This document shows, piece by piece, positions 8,837-17,457 of a stretch of DNA of 64,000 bases (position 1 is its first letter; the number at the start of each line of letters is the position of its first letter). Source of the stretch: Pedobacter sp. Hv1 (GTDB taxonomy: Bacteria > Bacteroidota > Bacteroidia > Sphingobacteriales > Sphingobacteriaceae); the NCBI RefSeq assembly GCF_001412215.1, contig NZ_LLWP01000002.1:372001-436000 (forward strand). The letters are read 5' to 3'. A program made the translations under genes and the position numbers. Below the pieces are notes generated by a model. That model saw only the letters and a list, made by a program, of their open reading frames with translations, did no database searches and had not been told where the DNA came from.

Positions 8837-9421
8837 CTAAATTTTGTATTGGTAGTGTCCTATAATTTTCCAAGAGAACAAACAATCAGAAACTTCTTGT
8901 CCGTTACCTATATTATGTACAATAAGATATCGCTTACCATCGGCAGATTTTTTATTGATCACCAAACCAATGTGCGACATGTTTCCACTTAAATTCCAAC
9001 ACACAATGTCACCGGGTAAATAATCAGTTGCAATTTTGCTCATTGCTTTTTTTACACCTTTACGCCCAAAGAACACCATCAGGTTATACACTCTTCTATG
9101 ATCGATATTGGTATCCGTAGTTCTTCTGCCCCAATCTTTAGGATAAAGCTTAAAATTAGGCTTCATGTCTTCGTGTACATTCTTTTGCAGGTCGATACCC
9201 AAAGTACGATAGGCCCTAATCACCACATCGGTACAAACACCTTTCCCTACGGGTACATCGCCATTGGGATAAGGAATTTTAAAGTAAGCAGGATCGTAAA
9301 CTACTTTCTGTTTGGTAAGGGCAAGCCCAGCATCGGCCAATTTTAATGCTTGTGCAGATTGTGCGAAACCACTCAATGTTACCAACGAAAGAACAAACAG
9401 TAGGGTTATTTTTTTCGACAT
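8837..9421 (-). CDS. Exported DUF1287 protein
   Basis: 194 residues starting with a signal peptide (about 1-20, ending GFAQ). The block GVCTDVVIRAYRTLGIDLQ with C62-T-D, then HEDMKPNF and NIDHRRVYNLMVFF, is the DUF1287 signature; later GDIVCWNLSGNMSHIGLVIN and VHNIGNG resemble an NlpC/P60-like cysteine-histidine arrangement. A periplasmic peptidase or amidase role is possible but unproven. The minus strand carries TAGATTTG 24 bases before the start codon, suggesting an independent promoter with a short leader. Confidence 0.85.
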   Translation of the reverse strand: MSKKITLLFVLSLVTLSGFAQSAQALKLADAGLALTKQKVVYDPAYFKIPYPNGDVPVGKGVCTDVVIRAYRTLGIDLQKNVHEDMKPNFKLYPKDWGRRTTDTNIDHRRVYNLMVFFGRKGVKKAMSKIATDYLPGDIVCWNLSGNMSHIGLVINKKSADGKRYLIVHNIGNGQEVSDCLFSWKIIGHYQYKI

Positions 9422-9444
9422 TAGGAATAGGCTTAAATGTGCCT

Positions 9445-9452
9445 CAAATCTA
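9445..9452 (-). promoter_or_regulatory. Putative -7 promoter element for DUF1287 gene
   Basis: The minus strand reads TAGATTTG, a full match to TAnnTTTG, 24 bases before the ATG at 9421. The -33 element is not clear. Confidence 0.45.
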
Positions 9453-9512
9453 ATTTAATTTTGTGGGATTGAAAAAATTACACAATGTGGAAAAAGCGAT
9501 TGTTTAAATTTT

Positions 9513-9520
9513 TAGTTTTG
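9513..9520 (+). promoter_or_regulatory. Putative -7 promoter element for thyA
   Basis: TAGTTTTG matches TAnnTTTG and lies 38 bases upstream of the thyA ATG. No convincing -33 TTTG at 17-23 bases spacing was found. Confidence 0.4.
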
Positions 9521-9558
9521 TATAAATAATAATAAAGCGCTTTAAGCGCGAGGTGGGT

Positions 9559-10353
9559 ATGAAACAATATTTAGATTTAATGCAGCATGTGCTAGACCAT
9601 GGCACACAAAAACACGATCGTACAGGCACCGGAACCATTAGTGTTTTCGGTTATCAGATGCGTTTTAACTTACAAGATGGTTTTCCGATGGTAACCACTA
9701 AGAAATTGCACCTTAAATCTATTATTCACGAACTGATCTGGTTTTTAAGTGGCGATACAAATATCAAGTACCTTAAAGATAATGGGGTAAAAATCTGGGA
9801 CGAATGGGCTGATGAAAACGGAGACCTTGGTCCTGTATATGGTTCGCAATGGCGCTCATGGCCAAAACCAGATGGCGATAAAATTGATCAGATTGCCCAA
9901 ATCATTAATACGATTAAAAACAACCCCGATTCTAGAAGGATCATTGTATCTGCATGGAACGTGGCCGAAGTAGAAAACATGGCTTTACCCCCATGCCATG
10001 CTTTTTTTCAGTTTTATGTAGCCGATGGCAAACTGAGCTGCCAACTGTATCAACGCAGTGCTGATATCTTTTTAGGGGTACCTTTTAATATTGCCTCTTA
10101 TGCTTTGTTAACCATGATGGTGGCTCAGGTGTGCGGTTTGGGCTATGGCGATTTTATCCATACCCTTGGCGATGCCCATTTGTACAATAACCATATTGAG
10201 CAGGCTCGTTTGCAATTGAGTAGAGATCCAAAACCGCTTCCGGTAATGGAAATTAACCCAGATGTGAAAGATATCTTCCAATTTAAATTTGAAGACTTTA
10301 CCTTAAAAAATTACGACCCACATCCACATATCAAAGGTGCTGTAGCGGTTTAA
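9559..10353 (+). CDS. thyA: Thymidylate synthase
   Basis: 264 residues from the ATG at 9559, the same length as E. coli ThyA. It methylates dUMP to dTMP using methylene-tetrahydrofolate. The catalytic cysteine is C146 in [13 protein letters not shown], and RTGTGT (21-26), [10 protein letters not shown] (125-134) and the [17 protein letters not shown] block are intact. A GTG at 9553 would add two residues; the purine-rich AGGTGGG just upstream better serves the ATG. folA follows after 83 bases containing a long inverted repeat, a usual thyA-folA pairing that regenerates the folate cofactor. Confidence 0.97.
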   Translation: MKQYLDLMQHVLDHGTQKHDRTGTGTISVFGYQMRFNLQDGFPMVTTKKLHLKSIIHELIWFLSGDTNIKYLKDNGVKIWDEWADENGDLGPVYGSQWRSWPKPDGDKIDQIAQIINTIKNNPDSRRIIVSAWNVAEVENMALPPCHAFFQFYVADGKLSCQLYQRSADIFLGVPFNIASYALLTMMVAQVCGLGYGDFIHTLGDAHLYNNHIEQARLQLSRDPKPLPVMEINPDVKDIFQFKFEDFTLKNYDPHPHIKGAVAV

Positions 10354-10359
10354 TCACAT

Positions 10360-10422
10360 CGTCATTGCGAGGCACGAAGCAATCTATTTCGCTTTAAGAT
10401 TGCTTCGTGCCTCGCAATGACG
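10360..10422. repeat. Perfect 26-bp inverted repeat between thyA and folA
   Basis: Left arm 10360-10385 (begins CGTCATTGCGAGGCACGAAG) and right arm 10397-10422 are exact reverse complements around an 11-base loop. The words are of a type I remember as widespread mobile intergenic palindromes in many bacteria. As RNA it would form a 26-bp hairpin between the two coding regions, without a T-run on either side. Confidence 0.9.
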
Positions 10423-10436
10423 CAATTCTCTAATAA

Positions 10437-10925
10437 ATGAACAAAATATCCATCGTAGTTGCCATTTCAGCCAATAATGCCATTGGCAAAGACAATCAAT
10501 TGTTATGGCATTTACCTGCCGATCTGAAACATTTTAAAGAAATTACAACTGGGCACCCAATTATTATGGGTCGTAAAACTTACGATTCTATTGGCAGGCC
10601 CTTACCCAATAGACGAAACATAGTCATTACCCGAAACAAAGAACTGCTCATTGCAGGTGTAGAGGTGGTAAGTAGTATTGCCGAAGCAATTTCACTTTGT
10701 GCCAACGAAAACGAGGTTTTTATTATCGGCGGGGCAGAGATTTACAAACATGCACTCCCACTTACCAATTGTATCTATCTTACCGTGGTGCATCAGCAAT
10801 ATGAGGCCGATGCATTTTTTCCGGAACTGAATGAAAATGAGTGGACAACAATACATCAAGAATATCACGAAGCGGATGAAAAAAATAGTGTAGCTTACAC
10901 TTTTTCGACATTAGAACGCAAATAG
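10437..10925 (+). CDS. folA: Dihydrofolate reductase
   Basis: 162 residues with the standard DHFR blocks: ISIVVAISANNAIGKDNQLLWHLPADLKHFK at the start (W and D substrate contacts), HPIIMGRKTYDSIGRPLPNRRN (NADPH and folate binding) and EVFIIGGAEIYKHALP. It reduces dihydrofolate to tetrahydrofolate, which thymidylate synthase upstream consumes. The ATG at 10437 is 84 bases after the thyA stop; a hairpin-forming inverted repeat lies between, so the two may share a transcript with altered stability. Confidence 0.97.
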   Translation: MNKISIVVAISANNAIGKDNQLLWHLPADLKHFKEITTGHPIIMGRKTYDSIGRPLPNRRNIVITRNKELLIAGVEVVSSIAEAISLCANENEVFIIGGAEIYKHALPLTNCIYLTVVHQQYEADAFFPELNENEWTTIHQEYHEADEKNSVAYTFSTLERK

Positions 10926-10978
10926 TTAAACTTCCTTAATAAAATTACAATAAGAAGTCCTATTATTTAAAAAAATAA

Positions 10979-10986
10979 TTAGATTT
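10979..10986 (+). promoter_or_regulatory. Putative -7 promoter element for secDF
   Basis: TAGATTTG matches TAnnTTTG. Transcription would begin near 10993, which excludes the upstream TTG at 10985 as a translation start and supports the ATG at 11036 for secDF. Confidence 0.5.
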
Positions 10987-11035
10987 GCCGACTTGTTTAA
11001 AAAACAGCACTATAGAAAAAAATAATTACAAACAA

Positions 11036-13990
11036 ATGCAAGGTAAAGGTTTTATTAAATTTATGGCAATACTATTGGGTATTGTCTGTCTGTATTCTCT
11101 CTCGTTTAATCTGGTTACATACAATGTAGAAAAAGACGCTAAAGCGTTTGCCAAAGGCGATGCAGTTAAAGAAAAAGCTTATCTAGATTCAATGGCCACC
11201 GTGCCAGTTTATCCAGTTTTAGGTTTAACCTATCAACAAGTAAAAGGTAAAGAAATTAACCTTGGTCTTGATTTAAAAGGCGGGATGAACGTTACAATGG
11301 AGATTTCATTGGCAGAGTTGACCAAATCTTTGGCTAACAACACCAACGATGCTACTTTTAACCAAGCTTTATCAAATGCACAAACACAAATGAATGCTGG
11401 CGGAAAAGATTTCGTTACCATCTTTGTAAATGAATACGAAAAACTTGCGCCAAATGGCAAACTAGCTGATTTTTTTGCTACTCAAGATAATACTGAACAG
11501 TTAAAAGCCAATGCAAGCAATGCAGATGTTAAAAAATTCTTAAGTAAAGAAGGTAACAGTGCGATTGATCGTTCGTTCACTATTCTTCGTAGCCGTATTG
11601 ATGGTTTTGGAGTTGTTGCACCTAACATGCAAAAACAAGAAGGTTCTAACAGAATCTTTATTGAGATGCCAGGTGTACAAGATAAAGAACGCGTACGTAA
11701 ATTATTACAAGGTTCTGCTGAACTACAATTCTGGCAAGTTTATCAAAATGATGAAGTTGTTGGTATTTTAGAAAACATCAATAAAACACTTGCATTAACT
11801 GTAAAAGATACTACTGCTACTGCAGCAAGCACAAATGCTGCTGACACCGCTAAAAAAGGTGGTAAATTAGCAGGATTGACTAAAACTGCAGCAAAAGATA
11901 CTACTGCTGCTGGTAAAAAAGCAGATGCTGCTAAAAACAATCCTTTATATAGCGTTTTAAGTATTCCTACTTACCAAGCAGAAAATGGACAACAAGCTTT
12001 ACGTCCAGGACCAGTTGTAGCTTGGGTATTACAAAAAGATACTGCTAAAGTAAAAGCTTATTTTGCTAGACCAGAAATCAAACCTTTAATTCCGAATACA
12101 CTTAAATTCATGTGGAGCCTTAAACCAATGGAAGGCAGCAAGGTTTATGAATTGTATGCAATTAAAGTTACTTCTTTAGATGGAAGACCTTCTTTAGGTG
12201 GTGATGCTGTTTCTAACGCTATACAAGGTTACGATCAAAAAAACAGACCAGAAGTAACCATGTACATGAACAGCGATGGTGCTGCAAAATGGAAAAAGAT
12301 TACTGCTGATGCTTCTGCAGATCCAAACAATAAAAAAGCAATTGCTATTGTATTAGATAATACGGTTTATTCTGCACCAACAGTACAGAATGAAATTCCG
12401 AATGGTGTTTCTTCAATCTCTGGTAGCTTTACCTTAGAAGACACTAAAGATTTAGCCAACATCTTAAAAGCTGGTAAATTACCTGCACCTGCTAAAATTG
12501 CTTCAGATTATGTAGTTGGTCCTTCATTAGGTCAACAAGCTATCGAAAGCGGTTTATGGTCGTTTGTAATTGCCTTTATCGTGATCTTGGTATTTATGGC
12601 TTTATATTACAGTAAAGCCGGATGGGTGGCCAACCTTGCGTTGGTGATCAACCTCTTCTTTATTATGGGGGTACTCGCTGCATTTGGTGCCGTGTTAACC
12701 TTGCCTGGTATTGCCGGTATCGTATTAACCATTGGTTTATCAGTAGATGCGAACATTTTGATCTTTGAGCGTGTACGTGAAGAGCTTGCACAAGGTAAGA
12801 GTACAGCCGTATCTATCAAAGAAGGTTTCAAACACGCTATGTCATCAATCATTGACTCGAACGTAACCTTGTTTATCTTGGGTATCATTCTATTCATATT
12901 CGGTACAGGACCTGTTCAAGGTTTCGCTACTACTTTATGTGTGGGTATTGTTACTTCATTGTTTGCAGCTGTGTTAATTTCAAGAGTAATCTTCGATAGC
13001 TTGTTGAGCAAAAAAGCAAACATCTCGTTTGATAACAGTGTAACTAGAAATGCATTCAAAAATATTGCCTTCAACTTTGTTGGACACAGAAAGCTTTATT
13101 ATATCATTTCATCATTGATCATTGTTGCCGGTATCGGTTTCTACGTTAAAAATGACGGTTTACATTTAGGTGTTGACTTTAAAGGTGGTAGAACTTACAT
13201 GGTGAAGTTTGACAAACAGATGAATACCGAAGATGTTTCTAAGAAATTGGTAGAAAAATTTGATGGAGAAGAAGCTTTAGTTAAAACTGCTGGTACAGAC
13301 AATTCATTAAAAATCACTACTCCTTTCCATATCAACGATCAAGATCAGAATGCTGATAAAGTTGTTGAAGGTGCATTGAGAAAAGGTTTAGATGAATTGG
13401 GTACTAAATACAGCATCGAAAGTTCACAAAAAGTAACTCCTACCATTGCTAGTGATATCATCTACGGCGCTTATGGAGCAATCTTGTTCTCTTGTGTGGT
13501 AATGTTTATCTACATCTTGGTACGTTTCAGAAAATGGCAGTATGGTTTAGGTGCGGTTATCGCATTGTTCCACGACGTGTTATTGGTACTTTCATTCTAT
13601 ACCATTTTAGATGGTGTATTGCCTTTCCCTCTAGAAATTGGACAAGATTTTATTGCGGCTATCTTAACGGTAATGGGTTATACCATGACAGAGACAGTTG
13701 TTGTATTTGACCGTATCCGTGAGAAATTAGCAGAAAGTGGTAAAGTAGATGTATATGGTAAAGAACGCGATACTTTGATCAACTTTGCTTTGAACAGTAC
13801 TTTAAGTCGTACTATCCTAACTTCATTAACCGTATTCTTCGTGTTAATGGTAATCTTCATTTTTGGTGGTGATAGTATCCGTGGGTTTATATTTGCCTTA
13901 TTGATTGGTCGTATCATTGGTACTTACTCATCATTATGTATCTCTACCCCTATCGTAATCGATTTATCAAAAAAAGAGGCAAGCAAATAG
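11036..13990 (+). CDS. secDF: SecDF protein-export membrane fusion protein
   Basis: 984 residues combining SecD and SecF in one chain, usual in Bacteroidota. It assists SecYEG-driven protein export using the proton motive force. SecD half: one N-terminal helix, LGLDLKGG (residues 76-83), large periplasmic domain, then membrane helices containing LTIGLSVDANILIFERVREEL. SecF half starts near residue 670 with LGVDFKGG and ends with the matching GYTMTETVVVFDRIREKL helix. A low-complexity Ala/Thr/Lys stretch (about residues 257-302) is inserted in the periplasmic part. The ATG at 11036 is chosen because it directly precedes the first membrane helix and lies downstream of a TAGATTTG promoter element. 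A terminator follows. Confidence 0.96.
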   Translation: MQGKGFIKFMAILLGIVCLYSLSFNLVTYNVEKDAKAFAKGDAVKEKAYLDSMATVPVYPVLGLTYQQVKGKEINLGLDLKGGMNVTMEISLAELTKSLANNTNDATFNQALSNAQTQMNAGGKDFVTIFVNEYEKLAPNGKLADFFATQDNTEQLKANASNADVKKFLSKEGNSAIDRSFTILRSRIDGFGVVAPNMQKQEGSNRIFIEMPGVQDKERVRKLLQGSAELQFWQVYQNDEVVGILENINKTLALTVKDTTATAASTNAADTAKKGGKLAGLTKTAAKDTTAAGKKADAAKNNPLYSVLSIPTYQAENGQQALRPGPVVAWVLQKDTAKVKAYFARPEIKPLIPNTLKFMWSLKPMEGSKVYELYAIKVTSLDGRPSLGGDAVSNAIQGYDQKNRPEVTMYMNSDGAAKWKKITADASADPNNKKAIAIVLDNTVYSAPTVQNEIPNGVSSISGSFTLEDTKDLANILKAGKLPAPAKIASDYVVGPSLGQQAIESGLWSFVIAFIVILVFMALYYSKAGWVANLALVINLFFIMGVLAAFGAVLTLPGIAGIVLTIGLSVDANILIFERVREELAQGKSTAVSIKEGFKHAMSSIIDSNVTLFILGIILFIFGTGPVQGFATTLCVGIVTSLFAAVLISRVIFDSLLSKKANISFDNSVTRNAFKNIAFNFVGHRKLYYIISSLIIVAGIGFYVKNDGLHLGVDFKGGRTYMVKFDKQMNTEDVSKKLVEKFDGEEALVKTAGTDNSLKITTPFHINDQDQNADKVVEGALRKGLDELGTKYSIESSQKVTPTIASDIIYGAYGAILFSCVVMFIYILVRFRKWQYGLGAVIALFHDVLLVLSFYTILDGVLPFPLEIGQDFIAAILTVMGYTMTETVVVFDRIREKLAESGKVDVYGKERDTLINFALNSTLSRTILTSLTVFFVLMVIFIFGGDSIRGFIFALLIGRIIGTYSSLCISTPIVIDLSKKEASK

Positions 13991-14010
13991 CTTAACCTTT
14001 TATAAAAGAC

Positions 14011-14039
14011 AAAGCCCCGAAAGTTTCGGGGCTTTTTTT
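14011..14039 (+). terminator. Rho-independent terminator after secDF
   Basis: AAAGCCCCGAAA pairs with TTTCGGGGCTTT around a two-base centre, followed by seven Ts. It begins 20 bases after the secDF stop. Confidence 0.92.
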
Positions 14040-14405
14040 GTTTCCTAGCATTTGCCCTAGGTATCACAATCAACACTTTAAATGAGTGGCAATTCAAAAC
14101 AATAAAATATCTAATTGGGTTTAGTAAACGAATGTCAGTTTTTCATCGCTAACCTCTGCCCCGCTTTCCTTACTGCCATAAAAAATGGCATTCATTCAAT
14201 CGGGTTTATTAAACCACGTCATTGGCTTTTGGCTTAAACTCTCCCCTCAGTAGGGTTAAAATTAGTGCTGACTATAAAGGCATCCCTTAAAAAAACATGA
14301 TTTTAATTACATTGGAAAAGGTGATCATCCTTGGCAAGCAGAATCAAGAATTATGGCATTAATCTGAAGAATAAATCGTCGTTTCTTAAACTGGTTTAAG
14401 CAGTA
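14040..14405. other. Intergenic region with a diverged repeat copy
   Basis: About 365 bases without a gene. The stretch 14126-14210 contains AAACGAATGTCAGT, CCGCTTTCCTTACT and CAATCGGGTTTATT in the same order as the reverse complement of the repeat at 4739-4845, so it is a decayed member of that family. The remaining sequence shows nothing recognisable. Confidence 0.6.
14126..14210. repeat. Intergenic repeat family, diverged reversed copy
   Basis: Reads AAACGAATGTCAGT, then CCCCGCTTTCCTTACTGCC, then TTCAATCGGGTTTATT, matching in order the reverse complement of copy A at 4739-4845 with gaps. Its occurrence in a second intergenic region shows that the repeat is dispersed. Confidence 0.55.
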
Positions 14406-14422
14406 TTGGCTAAGGAACTTAC

Positions 14423-14430
14423 TATATTTG
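14423..14430 (+). promoter_or_regulatory. Putative -7 promoter element for NADH dehydrogenase
   Basis: TATATTTG matches TAnnTTTG. With transcription starting near 14437, the ATG at 14406 cannot be used, leaving 14451 or 14466. Confidence 0.5.
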
Positions 14431-14465
14431 TTAAACTAAATGCCAAGCTCATGAGTTTATCAAGT

Positions 14466-15761
14466 ATGGAAAACGGAAAACAAAAAATAGTTATTGTTGG
14501 AGGGGGATTTGGAGGGATTGAATTAGCAAAAAAACTTCGCAACGAAAACGTAGAAGTGGTCATTCTAGACAAGCACAATTACCATACTTTTCAGCCACTG
14601 CTCTACCAAGTGGCAACTGGGGGTCTAGAAGCCGACTCCATTGCTTTTCCAATTAGAAAGATATTTAAAGGGCAAAAAAATTTAACTTTCAGGGTTACTG
14701 AGGTAGAAAAGGTAATTCCAGAAGAGAACAAATTATTAACTACCATTGGCGCTATCCATTATGATCATTTGGTGATTGCAACAGGATCTACCAGCAATTT
14801 TTTTGGTCAGGCAGAAATTGAGCACAATGCCATGCCCATGAAATCAATACCAGAAGCACTTAACCTGCGTAGCCTGATTTTACAAAACTTGGAAGCTTCG
14901 TTAATTGCCCACGATGCACAGAGTGAAGCCGAATTGTTAAATTTTGTGGTAGTTGGTGGCGGACCAACAGGTGTTGAAACTGCTGGTGCACTTGCCGAAC
15001 TTAAAAAACATGTTTTAAAAAATGATTACGCCGAACTGGATATCCATAAGGTTAATATTTATTTAATAGAAGGTTCTCCAGAATTGTTGGGAGCCATGTC
15101 TGTTCAGGCACAACAAAAATCGAAAGAATTTTTAGAAGAGCTGGGCGTAACGGTGTATACAGAAGCTAGAGTTCAATCGTATAATGGCAAGCTCCTTTCA
15201 TTGGCAGATGGAAGAACAATCCCTTCATCAACCGTAATTTGGAGTGCAGGCGTAAAAGGTGTAGTATTAGAAGGCTTAAAAACCGAAAGTGTAGTTAGAG
15301 GCAATCGCTTAAAAGTAGATCAGGTTAATAGAGTTGAAGGGTATACCAACATCTATGCCATTGGCGATGTTGCGGCCATGATTAGCGAAGCAACACCCAA
15401 CGGCCACCCAGGTGTTGCTCCAGCAGCCATACAACAGGGAAAACTATTGGCTAAAAACCTAGTGAATATCATTGAAGGCAAACCAACAACAAACTTTACA
15501 TATTTCGACAAAGGTGCAATGGCCACTGTGGGTAGAAACAGAGCGGTTGTAGACATTAAAAAAATCCGTTTCCAAGGTATTTTTGCTTGGTTTACTTGGA
15601 TGTTTGTACATTTAATGACCTTGGTTGGCTTTAGAAACAAATTGGTAGTTTTTGTAAACTGGGTGTGGAGCTATTTTAGTTACGACAGAGGAACCCGACT
15701 AATTATTAGACCGTTTGTGAAAAGTGAGAAGTCCGAAAGTCAGGAGTTGGGGGGCAGTTAA
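14466..15761 (+). CDS. ndh: Type II NADH:quinone oxidoreductase (NDH-2)
   Basis: 431 residues of the two-dinucleotide-binding-domain flavoprotein family. NDH-2 passes electrons from NADH to menaquinone at the inner membrane without pumping protons. The FAD motif GGGFGGIEL is near residue 11, the HNYHTFQPLLYQVATGGL block is diagnostic of NDH-2, a second nucleotide motif VVVGGGPTGVETAGAL is near 160, and AIGDVAAM near 305 closes the FAD site. Hydrophobic and aromatic residues near the C-terminus (WFTWMFVHLMTLVGFRNK) would anchor it to the membrane. The start at 14466 puts the FAD motif in the normal place; 14451 is the alternative. Confidence 0.9.
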   Translation: MENGKQKIVIVGGGFGGIELAKKLRNENVEVVILDKHNYHTFQPLLYQVATGGLEADSIAFPIRKIFKGQKNLTFRVTEVEKVIPEENKLLTTIGAIHYDHLVIATGSTSNFFGQAEIEHNAMPMKSIPEALNLRSLILQNLEASLIAHDAQSEAELLNFVVVGGGPTGVETAGALAELKKHVLKNDYAELDIHKVNIYLIEGSPELLGAMSVQAQQKSKEFLEELGVTVYTEARVQSYNGKLLSLADGRTIPSSTVIWSAGVKGVVLEGLKTESVVRGNRLKVDQVNRVEGYTNIYAIGDVAAMISEATPNGHPGVAPAAIQQGKLLAKNLVNIIEGKPTTNFTYFDKGAMATVGRNRAVVDIKKIRFQGIFAWFTWMFVHLMTLVGFRNKLVVFVNWVWSYFSYDRGTRLIIRPFVKSEKSESQELGGS

Positions 15762-15890
15762 GGAAATAGTTTTAAGTAGAAAGTTAAAAGTTTTACGTTA
15801 TAGGTTAAAAGTTGCAGGTTGTAAGTTGAAAGTATTCACAAAATGTGATGTTTGTTAAGGATACTCACCAAATTGGGATACTTTACTAAA

Positions 15891-16045
15891 TCTTTATACT
15901 TTGTACTAACTACTTTATACTATAGAATCTATTCCCTATTTACTATTTCCTACTTAAATGAACTAATTAGCCAGCCAGTCTTTATACTTTGTGCTAACTA
16001 CTTTTTACTAACTCTATTTACTATTTACTATTCCCTACTTAAACC
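15891..16045. repeat. Direct duplication of an AT-rich spacer segment
   Basis: 15891-15960 and 15979-16045 are near-identical copies of about 68 bases beginning TCTTTATACTTTGTACTAAC and ending TTCCCTACTTAAA-like words. They lie directly upstream of the HMG-CoA lyase ATG. The duplication happens to stay open in frame with the lyase, which creates a spurious long N-terminal extension in translation. Confidence 0.75.
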
Positions 16046-16052
16046 AATAAAA

Positions 16053-16904
16053 ATGAAATTAATAGAATGCCCTCGTGATGCTATGCAAGGTTTACATGAT
16101 TTTGTACCCACTGCATTAAAAACCGAATACATCAACCTTTTGTTAAAAGTAGGTTTTGACACAATAGATTTTGGCAGTTTTGTGTCGCCGAAGGCTATTC
16201 CGCAGTTGCGAGATACTACTGAAGTATTGGCTAATTTAGATTTAAATAACACCAACAGCAAGCTATTGGCTATTGTAGCCAATTTAAGAGGCGTAGAAGA
16301 AGCCATTACACATCAGGAGATCACTTACCTCGGTTTCCCCTTCTCTATCTCTGAAACCTTCCAACAACGCAACACCAACTCGAGCATTGCCCAATCTTTA
16401 CAAACGGTAGAGGAAATGCTCAATTTGTGCGACAAAAATAACAAAACAGCTGTGGTATACCTATCTATGGGTTTTGGTAATCCTTATGGCGATGAATGGA
16501 ATATAGAAATTGTAGAAAAATGGGCGGAGGAGTTAGTTAACCGCGGTGTACAAATACTTTCGTTGGCAGATACCACAGGCGTTTCTACCCCAGAAAAAAT
16601 CAAAACCATTTTACCTGCATTGGTTCAAAAATTCAACCATACAGAAATTGGTATTCACTTGCACAGTACGCCATTTACCCGTTTAGAAAAAATTGAGGCC
16701 GCTTACCAAGCTGGCTGCACCCGCTTTGATAGTGCCTTGAAAGGTTTTGGAGGCTGCCCAATGGCTGCTGATGATTTGACAGGCAATATGGCTACAGAAG
16801 ACCTGATAGCTTACCTGCAAAGTAAAGGTGAAAATTTAGGGTTGGATATGGACAGATGGAATGAGGCCATGCTATTTTCTTCGCAGATATTCGACAACCA
16901 TTAA
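16053..16904 (+). CDS. Hydroxymethylglutaryl-CoA lyase-like protein
   Basis: 283 residues, normal for HMG-CoA lyase, which splits HMG-CoA into acetyl-CoA and acetoacetate during leucine breakdown. The start MKLIECPRDAMQG carries the catalytic R-D pair, FVSPKAIPQLRDT follows, the metal-binding histidines are in IGIHLHSTPF near residue 200, and the active-site loop cysteine is in GFGGCPMA near 235. Upstream codons back to 15852 are open but consist of duplicated spacer repeats with no homology, so the ATG at 16053 is chosen. A leucine dehydrogenase at 61.5-62.5 kb could feed the same pathway. Confidence 0.85.
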   Translation: MKLIECPRDAMQGLHDFVPTALKTEYINLLLKVGFDTIDFGSFVSPKAIPQLRDTTEVLANLDLNNTNSKLLAIVANLRGVEEAITHQEITYLGFPFSISETFQQRNTNSSIAQSLQTVEEMLNLCDKNNKTAVVYLSMGFGNPYGDEWNIEIVEKWAEELVNRGVQILSLADTTGVSTPEKIKTILPALVQKFNHTEIGIHLHSTPFTRLEKIEAAYQAGCTRFDSALKGFGGCPMAADDLTGNMATEDLIAYLQSKGENLGLDMDRWNEAMLFSSQIFDNH

Positions 16905-16926
16905 GAACTTACCAAAAAGTCATGTT

Positions 16927-17011
16927 GGTCGAGAAATGCTTTCTCGACCCTTACACTGTGGATTTGTAATCCACATTTAAAAGCTATACTTATCGGGATT
17001 ACAAATCCCGA
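16927..17011. repeat. Cluster of three palindromes (REP-like)
   Basis: Three consecutive hairpins: GGTCGAGAAA/TTTCTCGACC (16927-16949), TGTGGAT/ATCCACA (16957-16975) and TCGGGAT/ATCCCGA (16993-17011). The second and third share the core GGATTxGTAATCC/GGATTACAAATCC in opposite orientation. The layout resembles bacterial REP/BIME elements. No REP-associated transposase is present in the window. Confidence 0.7.
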
Positions 17012-17028
17012 CTAACTGCATCAACAAT

Positions 17029-17457
17029 ATGGCAACCGAATTTATCATCGAACCTTGTGAAAAGGAAAACATCAAGAAAATTATTGAAGGCATTAACATT
17101 TATAATTTAAGCAAAGTTGCCGCCTTAGCTGATGTTTGGACACCATTAGAATTTGTGATCAAAGATGAAGATGGGAAAGAGATTGCTGGCATATTGGCGG
17201 GTATTGGTTATTGGAACGGTTTGGAGATTAAAATTCTTTGGGTAAGTGAAAGCTATAGAAATAAGGGTTTGGGTTCGAAACTATTAAAACATACTGAAAC
17301 AATTGCCAAAACAAAAGGTGCTACCATTGCCATGCTCGACACTTTTGATTTCCAAGCAGAAGCGTTTTACCTAAAGAACGGTTATGAGGCCATAGGAGAA
17401 ATTAAGGACTTTCCAAAAGGACACAAACGGATCTATCTCACAAAAAAATTGGCCTAA
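17029..17457 (+). CDS. GNAT-family N-acetyltransferase
   Basis: 142 residues with the GNAT fold: beta-strand pair around EIAGILAGIGYWNGLEIKILWV, then the acetyl-CoA loop ESYRNKGLGSKLLKHTETIAKTKGA (about residues 75-98; R/Q-x-x-G-x-G/A-type), then MLDTFDFQAEAFYLKNGYEAIGEI. The A-x-x-FY-x-K-x-GYE ending is typical. Substrate unknown. It is 124 bases downstream of the HMG-CoA lyase gene with a palindrome cluster between, so it is probably not tightly coupled. Confidence 0.85.
   Translation: MATEFIIEPCEKENIKKIIEGINIYNLSKVAALADVWTPLEFVIKDEDGKEIAGILAGIGYWNGLEIKILWVSESYRNKGLGSKLLKHTETIAKTKGATIAMLDTFDFQAEAFYLKNGYEAIGEIKDFPKGHKRIYLTKKLA

Noticed and set aside
8783..8992. Small plus-strand frame antisense to the DUF1287 gene
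   Set aside because: It is the complement of the 3' end of a well supported gene, has no conserved motif and no promoter.
10354..10436. thyA-folA spacer hairpin as a tRNA or known regulatory RNA
   Set aside because: It is a simple perfect inverted repeat with no cloverleaf or conserved TTC loop and no T-run.
10985..11035. TTG start for SecDF
   Set aside because: It overlaps a TAGATTTG promoter element, so it would not be in the mRNA, and the first membrane helix follows the ATG at 11036.
12607..12897. Minus-strand frame inside secDF
   Set aside because: It is a shadow of the conserved membrane helices on the opposite strand.
15852..16052. N-terminal extension of the HMG-CoA lyase frame
   Set aside because: The stretch is a duplicated AT-rich spacer rich in Tyr, Leu and Phe codons. 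The homologous protein starts at 16053.
16927..17011. Hairpin cluster as a rho-independent terminator of the HMG-CoA lyase
   Set aside because: None of the three hairpins is followed by a T-run, and two share a repeat core, so a REP-like element fits better.
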